The notes below the pieces were generated by a model. That model ran no database searches. It was not told where the DNA came from and worked only from the letters and a program-made list of their open reading frames with translations. From Burkholderiales bacterium (GTDB lineage: Bacteria; Pseudomonadota; Gammaproteobacteria; Burkholderiales; Burkholderiaceae_E), in contig JAPLQE010000009.1 in the NCBI GenBank assembly GCA_026399835.1, positions 1-40,211 on the forward strand: 40,211 nucleotides of DNA. Direction: 5' to 3'. Position numbers and translations under genes: made by a program. Below are positions 13,447 to 20,855 of this stretch, piece by piece (the stretch's first letter is position 1; the number at the start of each line of letters is the position of its first letter).

Positions 13447-14283
13447 GTGCCTGCGCCGTCCCAGACTGCGCAATTCGCTCCCGCACCGCTGCCTCGCCTG
13501 CACGAGGACTCGCGGATCCTCGTCGTCGACAAGCCCCCCGGTCTGCTCGTGCACCGCACGGCGCTCGACGCCCACGAGCACGACTCGGTCGTCGACCGGC
13601 TCGAGCGCGAGACCGGCTGCCGTCCGTGGCCGGTCCACCGCCTCGACAAGGGCACCTCGGGCGTGCTGGTGCTGGCGCTCGATGCCGAGGCCGCGCGCAT
13701 GCTCGGCGCGGCCTTCGAGGCGGGCGGCGTCGCCAAGCGCTACCTCGCCCTGGTGCGCGGCTGGCCGGCGGACGAGGGCCGCATCGACCATCCGCTGGCC
13801 CGCGACCCGGAGCGCCCGTCAGCCGGTCAGCCCATGCGATCCGCGGTCACGCGCTTCGCGGTGCGGCGGCGCTTCGACTGGCCGTTCGCGGTCGACGCGC
13901 GTCATCCGAGCGCGCGCTACGCGCTGATCGAGGCGGTCCCCGAGACCGGGCGACGCCATCAGATCCGCCGGCACCTCAAGCACATCGGTCATCCGCTGAT
14001 CGGCGATGCGACCCACGGCAAGGGGCCGCACAACCGTGCGGTGGCGGCCTGGCTTGGGGTGGCGCGGCTGTGGCTGCATGCGGCGCGGATCGAGCTGCCG
14101 CATCCCGACGACGGCCGTGCGCTGCGTGTGGATGCACCGCCGGGGGACGCGTGGGTGCGGCTGCTCGGCGGCGTCGAGCGGGACGGTCCGGGGACGAGCG
14201 AGACCGACCTCGAGCGCGGTACGATGCGCCGGACGTGCGTCGGACCGGTGTCCGGCGGCGATGCGCCGGAGGCGCCATGCTGA
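13447..14283 (+). CDS. truC: RluA-family pseudouridine synthase (TruC-like)
   Basis: 278 residues if started at the GTG of 13447-13449, the base after the tRNA CCA. No in-frame ATG or other GTG lies before the conserved region; the only upstream in-frame ATG (13388) is inside the tRNA. The catalytic Asp67 lies in HRLDKGTSGVLVLALD. DSRILVVDKPPGLLVHR (22-37) and GRRHQIRRHLKHIGHPLIGD are further family motifs. TruC makes pseudouridine 65 in tRNA-Ile and tRNA-Asp in E. coli, and similarity near the N-terminus favours TruC over RluA/C/D, but the target is inferred. The stop overlaps the next gene's start by 7 bases. Confidence 0.85.
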   Translation: MPAPSQTAQFAPAPLPRLHEDSRILVVDKPPGLLVHRTALDAHEHDSVVDRLERETGCRPWPVHRLDKGTSGVLVLALDAEAARMLGAAFEAGGVAKRYLALVRGWPADEGRIDHPLARDPERPSAGQPMRSAVTRFAVRRRFDWPFAVDARHPSARYALIEAVPETGRRHQIRRHLKHIGHPLIGDATHGKGPHNRAVAAWLGVARLWLHAARIELPHPDDGRALRVDAPPGDAWVRLLGGVERDGPGTSETDLERGTMRRTCVGPVSGGDAPEAPC

Positions 14284-14687
14284 ATCCCTGGGCCGTTCCG
14301 CTGATGATGTCGAGCGCGAACGTGATCGCGATGCGCACGTGGATGATGATCCCCGCCGGCGGTCGGAGCAGCGACTGGCAGCGCCGCGAGGCGCAGCGCA
14401 TGGTGGGCGAGAAGGTCGATGCGGTCCGCGAGTCGCAGGCCGAGGCGGTGTCGCTGGCGATGAGGATGTGGTTCACGCCCTGGGCGGTGTGGGGCCCGAT
14501 GACGGGCCCGGACCTGCATCGGGCTGTGGCGGCGGCGACCGACCCGATCGTCGCGCCCTTCACGCGACGGGCCGATGCCAACGTGCGACGGCTCCAGGCG
14601 CGCGCGATGGCGCCGCTGCTCGCCCCGGCGATGACGCTCGCCGCGCTCGCCGCACCGCCCAAGCGGGCACGCCGCCGCGCGAAGTGA
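14277..14687 (+). CDS. Phasin-like protein (putative)
   Basis: 136 residues. Helical, no signal peptide. The central REAQRMVGEKVDAVRESQAE and PFTRRADANVRRLQARAM resemble a small family of polyhydroxyalkanoate granule-associated phasin-like proteins in which a REF..MGQEKV.AA.ES motif is followed by ..P.HRRA.AN.RRL. That assignment is from memory and moderate. The N-terminus (MLNPWAVPLMMSSANVIAMR) is amphipathic, as expected for binding a granule surface. The ATG overlaps the truC stop by 7 bases, suggesting coupling. The acetyl-CoA-linked pta-ackA pair lies 2 kb away. Confidence 0.6.
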   Translation: MLNPWAVPLMMSSANVIAMRTWMMIPAGGRSSDWQRREAQRMVGEKVDAVRESQAEAVSLAMRMWFTPWAVWGPMTGPDLHRAVAAATDPIVAPFTRRADANVRRLQARAMAPLLAPAMTLAALAAPPKRARRRAK

Positions 14688-14697
14688 GCGCGGCGGC

Positions 14698-15576
14698 TCA
14701 GCCTGCCTCGGGCGCGGAAGGGTAAGCGCGCCAGAGCTGCGAGTCGTCCAGGCCGCCCTGGCCCCGGCCCGACAGCGACAGGAACTGCTGCATCGCAGCC
14801 GCGGCCATCGGCAGCGGGAACTTCAGGTCCCGTCCGGTGTCGAGCACCAGCCCCAGGTCCTTCACGAAGATGTCGACCGCGCTCTTGGTCGGCGGCGCCT
14901 CCTCGAGCGCGCGCGGGCCGCGGTCGTTCATCATCCAGCTCATCGCCGCGCTGTTGCCGTAGACCTCGAGCAGCTTCTCCGGGTCGAGGTGGGCACGACG
15001 GCCGAGTGCGAGCGCCTCGCCGAGCACCGCGAGATGCACGCCGCACAGCAGCTGGTTGATCGTCTTGACGGTGGAGCCCGCACCGAGCGCGTCGCCGAAG
15101 TCGTAGACGAAGCGGCCCATCGCGTCGAGCATGGGCTTGGCGCGTGCGACCGCCTCGCGCGGGCCGGACATCATGATCGACAGCGTGCCGTCGCCCGAGC
15201 GCAGCACGCCGCCGGACACCGGCGCATCGACCACCGGCAGCCCGCGCTCGGCCATCCGCACGCCGAAGGCGGCGATGAAGGAGGCCGACACGGTGGCGCA
15301 CTGCACGAGCGGCGTGCCGGGCGCCATGCCGTGGGCGGCGCCGTCGGCGCCGAGCACCGCCGCCTCGACCTGCGCGGCGTTGACGACGAAGGTGACGACC
15401 GCGTCCGCGCCGTCGGCCGCCTCGCGTGCGGTGGCCGCCGCGCGCCCGCCCGCCGCCACCAGCTCGGCGCGCGCGGCGTCTCGCGGGTCGAAGCCCGTCA
15501 CGTCGAAGCCGCGATTCACGAGGTTGCGTGCGGCCGCGGCACCCATCGCGCCGAGGCCGATCATGGCGATCTTCAT
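14698..15576 (-). CDS. NAD-dependent beta-hydroxyacid dehydrogenase (L-threonate dehydrogenase-like)
   Basis: 292 residues. Rossmann motif GLGAMG at 7-12, substrate-loop DAPVSGGVLRSGDGTLSIMM at about 117-136, and catalytic Lys171 in GSTVKTINQLLCG. YGNSAAMSWMMNDRGPRALE and SAVDIFVKDLGLVLDTGRDL resemble LtnD (threonate 2-dehydrogenase) more than 3-hydroxyisobutyrate dehydrogenase. It would oxidise a hydroxyacid with NAD(P)+. No threonate kinase or isomerase partners are nearby, so the substrate is a guess. The start ATG at 15576 follows GGGAACG. It is followed at 10 bases by the convergent phasin-like gene. Confidence 0.85.
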   Translation of the reverse strand: MKIAMIGLGAMGAAAARNLVNRGFDVTGFDPRDAARAELVAAGGRAAATAREAADGADAVVTFVVNAAQVEAAVLGADGAAHGMAPGTPLVQCATVSASFIAAFGVRMAERGLPVVDAPVSGGVLRSGDGTLSIMMSGPREAVARAKPMLDAMGRFVYDFGDALGAGSTVKTINQLLCGVHLAVLGEALALGRRAHLDPEKLLEVYGNSAAMSWMMNDRGPRALEEAPPTKSAVDIFVKDLGLVLDTGRDLKFPLPMAAAAMQQFLSLSGRGQGGLDDSQLWRAYPSAPEAG

Positions 15577-15653
15577 GTGTCGTTCCCTTCCCAGCAGCCG
15601 CCCCGGGCCGATCGGTCGCGGCCGGCCGGCCGCGGGGGCAGACTCTACCGCAG

Positions 15654-16580
15654 CTACTGAAGGTCGATCAGCGTGCGCACGTGCTGCTCGACGCTGCGCG
15701 CGAGCGCGGGCAGCGCGTAGCCGCCCTCGAGCACCGAGACGATCCGTCCCTCGCAGCAGTCTTCGGCGACCGCGACCAGCTGCTCGGTGACCCAGGCATA
15801 GTCGGCGTCGGTCCAGCCGAGGTGGCTCATCTCGTCGTCGCGGTGGGCGTCGAAGCCGGCCGACACGAAGAGCATCTGCGGATGGAACGCGCGCAGCGCC
15901 GGCAGCCAGCGGGAGACCACCGCGTCGCGCATCGCGGCGCCGTCGGAATAGGGGGCGAGCGGCACGTTGCACATGTTCGGGCCGCGCGCCTCCTCGCCGT
16001 TGAACGGATAGAGGCGCGACTGGAAGGTCGACACCATCAGCACCCGCTCGTCGCCGGCGAAGATGTCCTCGCTGCCGTTGCCGTGGTGCACGTCGAAGTC
16101 CACCAGCGCGATCCGCTCCAGGCCGAGCACGTCGAGCGCATGCCGGATGCCGACCGCGACGTTGTTGAAGAAGCAGAACCCCATCGCGGCGCCGCGCTCG
16201 GCGTGATGGCCGGGCGGGCGCACGTTGCAGAACGCGCGCCGGTAGCCGCCGCGGCCCACCAGCTCGGTGGCGAGCACCGCAGCGCCGGCCGCATGCAGCG
16301 CGGCACTGGCGGTGTGCGGGTTCATCGCGGTGTCGGGGTCGATCTGCACGTAGCCCTCGGCCGGAGACTTCGAGAGGATCTCGGCGACGTACAGCGCATC
16401 GTGCGCACGCCCGAGCTGCTCGCGCGTCGCCGCGGGCGCGTCGAAGCTCTCCATGAAGTCGAGCACGCCCCGCATCAGCAGCCGGTCCGCGATCACCGAC
16501 ACGCGGTCCGGGCACTCGGGGTGGCCCTCGCCCATGTCGTGGCGGGTCGAGCTGACGTGCGAGATATAGGCGGCTTTCAT
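15654..16580 (-). CDS. Histone-deacetylase-family amidohydrolase
   Basis: 308 residues. Zinc-dependent deacetylase of the arginase/deacetylase fold; bacterial members act on acetylated lysines or acetylpolyamines. Motifs: GHPECPDR at 19-26, catalytic His pair in RPPGHHAERG (125-126), MGFCFFNNVAVG, zinc ligands in DFDVHHGNG (Asp163, His165) and Asp244 in SAGFDAHRDD, and the Tyr-bearing EGGYALPAL near the C-terminus. Length is typical of class II-like bacterial homologues. It is divergent from pta-ackA with 192 bases between starts; acetate metabolism next door fits a role in acyl-group turnover, which is inference. Confidence 0.93.
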   Translation of the reverse strand: MKAAYISHVSSTRHDMGEGHPECPDRVSVIADRLLMRGVLDFMESFDAPAATREQLGRAHDALYVAEILSKSPAEGYVQIDPDTAMNPHTASAALHAAGAAVLATELVGRGGYRRAFCNVRPPGHHAERGAAMGFCFFNNVAVGIRHALDVLGLERIALVDFDVHHGNGSEDIFAGDERVLMVSTFQSRLYPFNGEEARGPNMCNVPLAPYSDGAAMRDAVVSRWLPALRAFHPQMLFVSAGFDAHRDDEMSHLGWTDADYAWVTEQLVAVAEDCCEGRIVSVLEGGYALPALARSVEQHVRTLIDLQ

Positions 16581-16680
16581 GTCCGGACGGGCGGATGGGA
16601 TGGGCCCGAGGCTCCTGCGGCGGATTCTAGCGCCCGGCGTGCCCATGGCCTTTCGCGGCGGGGCCGTGGCGCGGGCCGCC

Positions 16681-16696
16681 CTTGACCGGCGTCAAG
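16681..16696 (+). promoter_or_regulatory. FNR/ANR-like box upstream of pta-ackA
   Basis: CTTGAC-CGGC-GTCAAG is a perfect palindrome close to the FNR/ANR consensus TTGAT-N4-ATCAA (here TTGAC-N4-GTCAA). Its centre, 16688.5, is about 41 bases upstream of the start point predicted from the -10-like TACACT at 16717-16722. This is the class II activator geometry. The pta start codon follows 77 bases after the box. Confidence 0.5.
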
Positions 16697-16716
16697 CCGG
16701 TATCGTGGTCACCCCG

Positions 16717-16722
16717 TACACT
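16717..16722 (+). promoter_or_regulatory. Putative -10 element of pta-ackA
   Basis: TACACT, correctly spaced from the FNR-like box for activation at -41.5. There is no separate -35, as expected when the activator replaces it. Confidence 0.4.
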
Positions 16723-16772
16723 CGCGCCGACCGCGGCGAGGCCCCTTTCCCGCCGTTCGACCGCAACGCCCC

Positions 16773-17777
16773 ATGCCCACCCTTCCGACCGTCCCCGCCC
16801 CGTCGACTCCGCCCCCGGCCGCCGCGCCGGCCGGCCCGCTGCCGGACCGCGACCTGTTCGCCCCGCTGATGGCGGCGGCGCGCGGACTGCCGCCACTGCC
16901 CGCGGCGGTCGTGCATCCGTGCAGCGAGGCCGCGCTGCAGGCCGCGCACGAGGCCGCCCTCGACGGCCTGATCGTGCCGATCCTGGTCGGGCCGGCGGGC
17001 CGGCTGCGCGTGCTCGCCGCAAGCCTCGGCATCGACCTGTCGGCCTACCGCATCGTCGACGTGCCGCACAGCCACGCGGCGGCCGCGGCGGCGGTCGCGC
17101 TGGTGCGTTCCGGCGAGGCCGAGCTGCTGATGAAGGGCAGCCTGCACACCGACGAGCTGCTCGCCGCGGTCGTCGACCGTGAGCTCGGGCTGCGCACCGA
17201 GCGCCGCCTGTCGCATGTGTTCCTGATGGACGTGCCGGCCTATCCGAAGCTGCTGATGATCACCGACGCCGCCATCAACATCCTGCCGGACCTCGAGACC
17301 AAGCGCGACATCTGCCAGAACGCGATCGACCTGGCGCGTGCGATCGGTCTGGCGCGGCCGAAGGTGGCCATCCTGGCGGCGGTCGAGACGGTCAACCCGA
17401 AGATGCCCTCGACCATCGATGCGGCTGCGCTGTGCAAGATGGCCGATCGCGACCAGATCACCGGCGGCGTGCTCGACGGCCCGCTCGCGATGGACAACGC
17501 GATCAGCGTCGAGGCCGCGCGGGTCAAGGGCATCCGCTCGGAGGTGGCCGGCAATCCGGACATCCTGCTGATGCCCGACCTCGAGGCCGGCAACATCCTC
17601 GCCAAGCAGCTGAGCTTCATGGCGGGGGCGGACGCCGCGGGCGTCGTGATCGGCGCACGGGTGCCGATCGTGCTCACCAGCCGCGCCGACAACGTCCGCG
17701 CGCGGCTGGCCTCCTGCGCGGTCGCCGTGCTGCTCGCCCAGGCGCGCCACACGGCTGCCGCGCGGGCGGTCGCATGA
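16773..17777 (+). CDS. pta: Phosphate acetyl/butyryltransferase
   Basis: 334 residues. Swaps the CoA of acetyl- or butyryl-CoA for phosphate. The whole protein is the PTA_PTB domain: LMKGSLHTDELLAAVVDREL at about 116-135, RRLSHVFLMDVPAYPKLLMI, TDAAINILPDLETKRDICQN, and LDGPLAMDNAIS with the C-terminal GNPDILLMPDLEAGNILAKQ. The first 30 residues are Pro/Ala-rich. Many proteobacterial homologues carry an N-terminal MaoC hydratase domain; this one lacks it. Its TGA overlaps the ackA ATG (ATGA), so the two are coupled. Together they make ATP from acyl-CoA through acyl phosphate, and an anaerobic-type promoter precedes them. Acetyl against butyryl preference cannot be decided. Confidence 0.9.
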   Translation: MPTLPTVPAPSTPPPAAAPAGPLPDRDLFAPLMAAARGLPPLPAAVVHPCSEAALQAAHEAALDGLIVPILVGPAGRLRVLAASLGIDLSAYRIVDVPHSHAAAAAAVALVRSGEAELLMKGSLHTDELLAAVVDRELGLRTERRLSHVFLMDVPAYPKLLMITDAAINILPDLETKRDICQNAIDLARAIGLARPKVAILAAVETVNPKMPSTIDAAALCKMADRDQITGGVLDGPLAMDNAISVEAARVKGIRSEVAGNPDILLMPDLEAGNILAKQLSFMAGADAAGVVIGARVPIVLTSRADNVRARLASCAVAVLLAQARHTAAARAVA

Positions 17778-19012
17778 GCGGCCTGTCTGCCGTGTCGTCC
17801 GTGTCGTCAGTGTCGTCCGAGCTGCCCGTGCTGCTGGTGCTCAACGCGGGCTCCTCGAGCCTGAAGTTCCGCATCTATGCCCTCGACGGCGAGCGTCTGG
17901 AGGACGGACTGTCCGGACAGGTCGACGGGATCGGCGCGTACGCCCGGCTGCGGGTCACCGGGCCGGACGGCGTGCGGCTCGAGGACCGCGAGCTCCAGGG
18001 CGCCGACGCGGCGCCCGATGCACGGGCCGCGCTCGCGCTGCTGGTGCGCTGGCTGGGTACGCGGCTCGCCGGCCGGCGTATCGCCGCGATCGGCCACCGC
18101 GTGGTGCACGGCGGCCCGCACCATGCCGAGCCGGTCCGCGTCGACGAGGCGCTGCTCGCCCAGCTCGACACCCTGGTGCCGCTCGCGCCGCTGCACCAGC
18201 CGCACAACCTCGCGCCGATCCGCGCGCTCGCCACGGCCTGGCCGGGCGTGCCGCAGGTCGCCTGCTTCGACACCGCGTTCCATCGCACGCAGCCCGTCGA
18301 GGCCGAGACCTTCGCGCTGCCGCTGACCTACCGCGACGCGGGCGTGCGCCGATACGGCTTCCACGGCCTGTCCTACGACTCGATCGCGCGCCGCCTGCCG
18401 GCGGTGTCGCCGGCGGCGGCCGCGGGCCGCACGATCGTCGCCCACCTGGGCGCGGGCGTGTCGATGTGCGCGCTGCAGGGCGGACGCAGCGTCGCGACGA
18501 CCATGGGCTTCACCGCGCTCGACGGCTGCATCATGGGCACCCGCTGCGGATCCCTCGACCCGGGCGTGGTGCTCTGGCTGGCGCGCGAGTGCGGCCTGGC
18601 GATCGATGCGATCGAGCGGCTGCTGTATCGCGAGTCGGGGCTGCTCGGGCTCTCGGGCATCTCGGCCGACATGCGCGTGCTGCTCGCGAGCGACGCGCCC
18701 ACCGCGCGCCTGGCCATCGACTGCTTCACCTACCGGATCGCGCGGGAGGCGGGCTCGCTCGTCTCGGCGCTCGGCGGGCTCGACGCGCTGGTGTTCACCG
18801 CCGGCATCGGCGAGCACAGCGCACCGATCCGTGCCGAGATCTGCGCGCGGCTCGCCTGGCTGGGCATCGAGCTCGATCCCGAGGCGAATGCGGCGGGCGG
18901 CCCGCGCCTCACGCGGCCGGGCAGCCCCACGAGCGCCTGGCGGATCCCGACCGACGAGGAGCGCAGGATCGCCGAGCTGACCGTCGAGACGCTCGGTGCG
19001 TCGCGCGCCTAG
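17774..19012 (+). CDS. ackA: Acetate kinase
   Basis: 412 residues. Transfers phosphate from acetyl phosphate to ADP. Motifs of the ASKHA fold: VLNAGSSSLKFRIY at about 21-34, HRVVHGG, FDTAFHRTQP, RRYGFHGLSYDSIARRL, HLGAGVSMCALQGGRSVATT, MGFTALDGCIMGTRCGSLDP and FTAGIGEHSAPIRAEI. All key residues that I can check (Asn of VLNAGSSS, Arg of GHRVVHGG, Asp of FDTAFH) are present. The first 18 residues contain SSVSSVSSE encoded by three 9-bp tandem repeats (17792-17818), a non-conserved extension. ATG overlap with pta shows coupling. It ends 12 bases from the convergent anti-sigma-like gene. Confidence 0.96.
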   Translation: MSGLSAVSSVSSVSSELPVLLVLNAGSSSLKFRIYALDGERLEDGLSGQVDGIGAYARLRVTGPDGVRLEDRELQGADAAPDARAALALLVRWLGTRLAGRRIAAIGHRVVHGGPHHAEPVRVDEALLAQLDTLVPLAPLHQPHNLAPIRALATAWPGVPQVACFDTAFHRTQPVEAETFALPLTYRDAGVRRYGFHGLSYDSIARRLPAVSPAAAAGRTIVAHLGAGVSMCALQGGRSVATTMGFTALDGCIMGTRCGSLDPGVVLWLARECGLAIDAIERLLYRESGLLGLSGISADMRVLLASDAPTARLAIDCFTYRIAREAGSLVSALGGLDALVFTAGIGEHSAPIRAEICARLAWLGIELDPEANAAGGPRLTRPGSPTSAWRIPTDEERRIAELTVETLGASRA

Positions 19013-19024
19013 CCGAGCAGACGG

Positions 19025-19672
19025 TCAGCGCGGCGTCGCCTCCAGCGCGCGATAGACGGCGGTCGCGACCTTGGAGAGCCGTTCCCGGGGCAGCTCGCCG
19101 CTCAGCACGTAGCCCAGGCCGCGGTCGATCCAGTAGAACGACTGGACGGCGCCGGCGCGATCGAAGCGGAACGCGGTGGCGGCGGTCTCGCCCTCGCCGC
19201 CCGACACGTACAGCGTGATCCGCATGCCCTGCGCGTCCTGGTACATCAGCTGCGCGCTCGGGCCCTGCTCGCCGAGCCGTTTCGACAGCCAGGCGACAAG
19301 ATGGCCGCACTGGTCGGCGGACACCTCGACCGGGTGACGCACCTCGGGCACGTAGACGCCGTGCGCGACCGCGGCCGCCCGCACGAAGCCCGGGGGCGCC
19401 GACGCGTCCGCGGCGACGCCCGGCACGCCCGAGGGCGCGGGCGTGCCGGTGCCGCCGCTGCCCACGCCGGCGCGGCCGTCGGTGTCGGCCTGTGCCGTCG
19501 CCGGCGCCGGCGCGGTACTGCGGCCCGCCTGGAAGCCGAGCGCCGCGGCGAGCACGATCGCCACGGCCGCGGCGATGCGCCAGGTGCCGTTCGCAGCGGA
19601 CCGGGCGGGTGGCCCGGCGGGGCGCAGAGGAGCGGCAGCCCGCACTGTAGACGGATCCGGACCGCGATTCAT
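19025..19672 (-). CDS. Anti-sigma-factor-like membrane protein, reduced
   Basis: 215 residues. One transmembrane segment at about 32-49 (IAAAVAIVLAAALGFQAG), then an Ala/Gly/Pro linker, then a periplasmic domain: AHGVYVPEVRHPVEVSADQC, HLVAWLSKRLGE, LMYQDAQGMRITLYVS, FYWIDRGLGYVLSGELPRER. This matches the C-terminal domain of Burkholderiales anti-sigma factors. The N-terminal zinc-binding anti-sigma domain is absent, no ECF sigma gene is adjacent, and the segment that usually lies between the SKRLG and LMYQDA motifs (a GGRLLPG-type stretch, from memory) is missing. It is probably a degraded or repurposed regulator. Confidence 0.65.
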   Translation of the reverse strand: MNRGPDPSTVRAAAPLRPAGPPARSAANGTWRIAAAVAIVLAAALGFQAGRSTAPAPATAQADTDGRAGVGSGGTGTPAPSGVPGVAADASAPPGFVRAAAVAHGVYVPEVRHPVEVSADQCGHLVAWLSKRLGEQGPSAQLMYQDAQGMRITLYVSGGEGETAATAFRFDRAGAVQSFYWIDRGLGYVLSGELPRERLSKVATAVYRALEATPR

Positions 19673-19730
19673 TCCATCGTATCGCCGAACCGTCGGGCAT
19701 CGAGCCGGACCGGATGCCGGGCGGCGGCCC

Positions 19731-20705
19731 TCATCGCCCGGCGGCCCGGGCCTGCAGCCAGGCGAGCAGACCGGCCGCGTTGAGCCGGATGTCGAGCGCC
19801 ATCACCTGTCGCAGCGCGTCCGGCGAGAGCGGGCTGCCATGGGCCGCCGCCTCGCCCAGCAGCAGCGCGTCCATGCCGCGCTCGAGGGCCGGCAGCAGCC
19901 GGGCCGGGTCCGCGCCCTCGGCGGCGAGCGCGTCCAGCGCCAGCGCCTCGTAGCGGTCGACCATCCGCAGCAGGCCCGCGCCCAGCCCGGGCACGTCCCC
20001 GACCCTCGACCAGTGGGTCAGGTAGACGGCGTCCGGCCGCAGCGCGAGGATCCGGCGAAGGGTCGCGCGCAGCGCGTCCGGGTCGAACTGGACCGGGGTC
20101 GAAGACGGGAACGCGAAGGCCCGGCCGTCGACGTCGAGCTCGCGGTACGAGATCCCGAACGTGTCGCCGGTGAAGACGTGGCCGGTCGCGTCGTCGCGGA
20201 TCGCGACATGGTGGCGGGCATGGCCGGGGGCGTCGAGCGCCTCGAGCGTGCGCCCCGCGAAGCCGATCGCGGCGCCGTCGGGCAGCGGCACGATGCGTGC
20301 GGGGTCGACGGGGACCGGCTCGCCGTAGGTGGCCTCGGCCTCCTCGCGCCCGTAGACCGCGACGGTGCCGGCCCAGAGCTTCGCCGGGTCGGCCATGTGG
20401 GCGACGCCGCGCGGATGCACGGCCAGGCGCGCCGCGGGCAGGTGGCGCATCAGGTGCCCGGCGCCGCCGGCATGGTCCAGGTGGACATGGGTCAGCACGA
20501 CCCAGTCGACCTGCTCGGGGGCGACCCCGAGCGCCTCGAGGGCGGCCAGCGTGCGCGGCACCGCGTCGCGGGTGCCGGTGTCGATCACCGCGGCGCGGTC
20601 GCTCTCGACGACGAGGTGCACGGCGTCGAAGCGGGGTCGGACATACCCGGCGTCGACGCTGAAGACGCCGTGGCCGAGGGACTGCATCAGGGGCCGGACG
20701 TCCAT
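19731..20705 (-). CDS. MBL-fold metallohydrolase
   Basis: 324 residues. The metallo-beta-lactamase signature HVHLDH is at residues 73-78, with later metal ligands in APGHARHHVAI and FTGDTFGIS, and a final His in YLTHWSRVGD. A C-terminal helical region (about 235-324) is longer than in glyoxalase II. The family includes hydrolases and lactonases of many substrates; no specific one is assigned. No signal peptide, so cytosolic. It is divergent from the SbcCD-like operon with 150 bases between starts, where a palindrome lies. Confidence 0.9.
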   Translation of the reverse strand: MDVRPLMQSLGHGVFSVDAGYVRPRFDAVHLVVESDRAAVIDTGTRDAVPRTLAALEALGVAPEQVDWVVLTHVHLDHAGGAGHLMRHLPAARLAVHPRGVAHMADPAKLWAGTVAVYGREEAEATYGEPVPVDPARIVPLPDGAAIGFAGRTLEALDAPGHARHHVAIRDDATGHVFTGDTFGISYRELDVDGRAFAFPSSTPVQFDPDALRATLRRILALRPDAVYLTHWSRVGDVPGLGAGLLRMVDRYEALALDALAAEGADPARLLPALERGMDALLLGEAAAHGSPLSPDALRQVMALDIRLNAAGLLAWLQARAAGR

Positions 20706-20777
20706 GGGCGGCTCGGGCGGGCAGGGCCTCCAGTATCGCCGACGGCGGCGGGCGGCCGGGGCGCAGGGCGGTCGGCG

Positions 20778-20802
20778 TGGTGGCTCATGTGGTGAGCCAC
20801 CA
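20778..20802. promoter_or_regulatory. Palindrome upstream of the SbcCD-like operon
   Basis: TGGTGGCTCA (20778-20787) and TGAGCCACCA (20793-20802) are perfect 10-bp arms around five bases. The core TGGCTC-N7-GAGCCA recurs with the same spacing at 26628-26646. It lies 53 bases before the nuclease gene start, between divergent promoters. An operator for the WYL protein of the operon is a reasonable guess. Confidence 0.5.
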
Positions 20803-20855
20803 GCATGGCATGATGGGCCGTCCTGCCCTTCAGGCACAGCCCGAGCGACCCCCGC

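Noticed and set aside
15426-16685. 419-codon plus-strand frame opposite the deacetylase gene
   Set aside because: No recognisable motifs; the minus strand holds a complete deacetylase with all catalytic residues.
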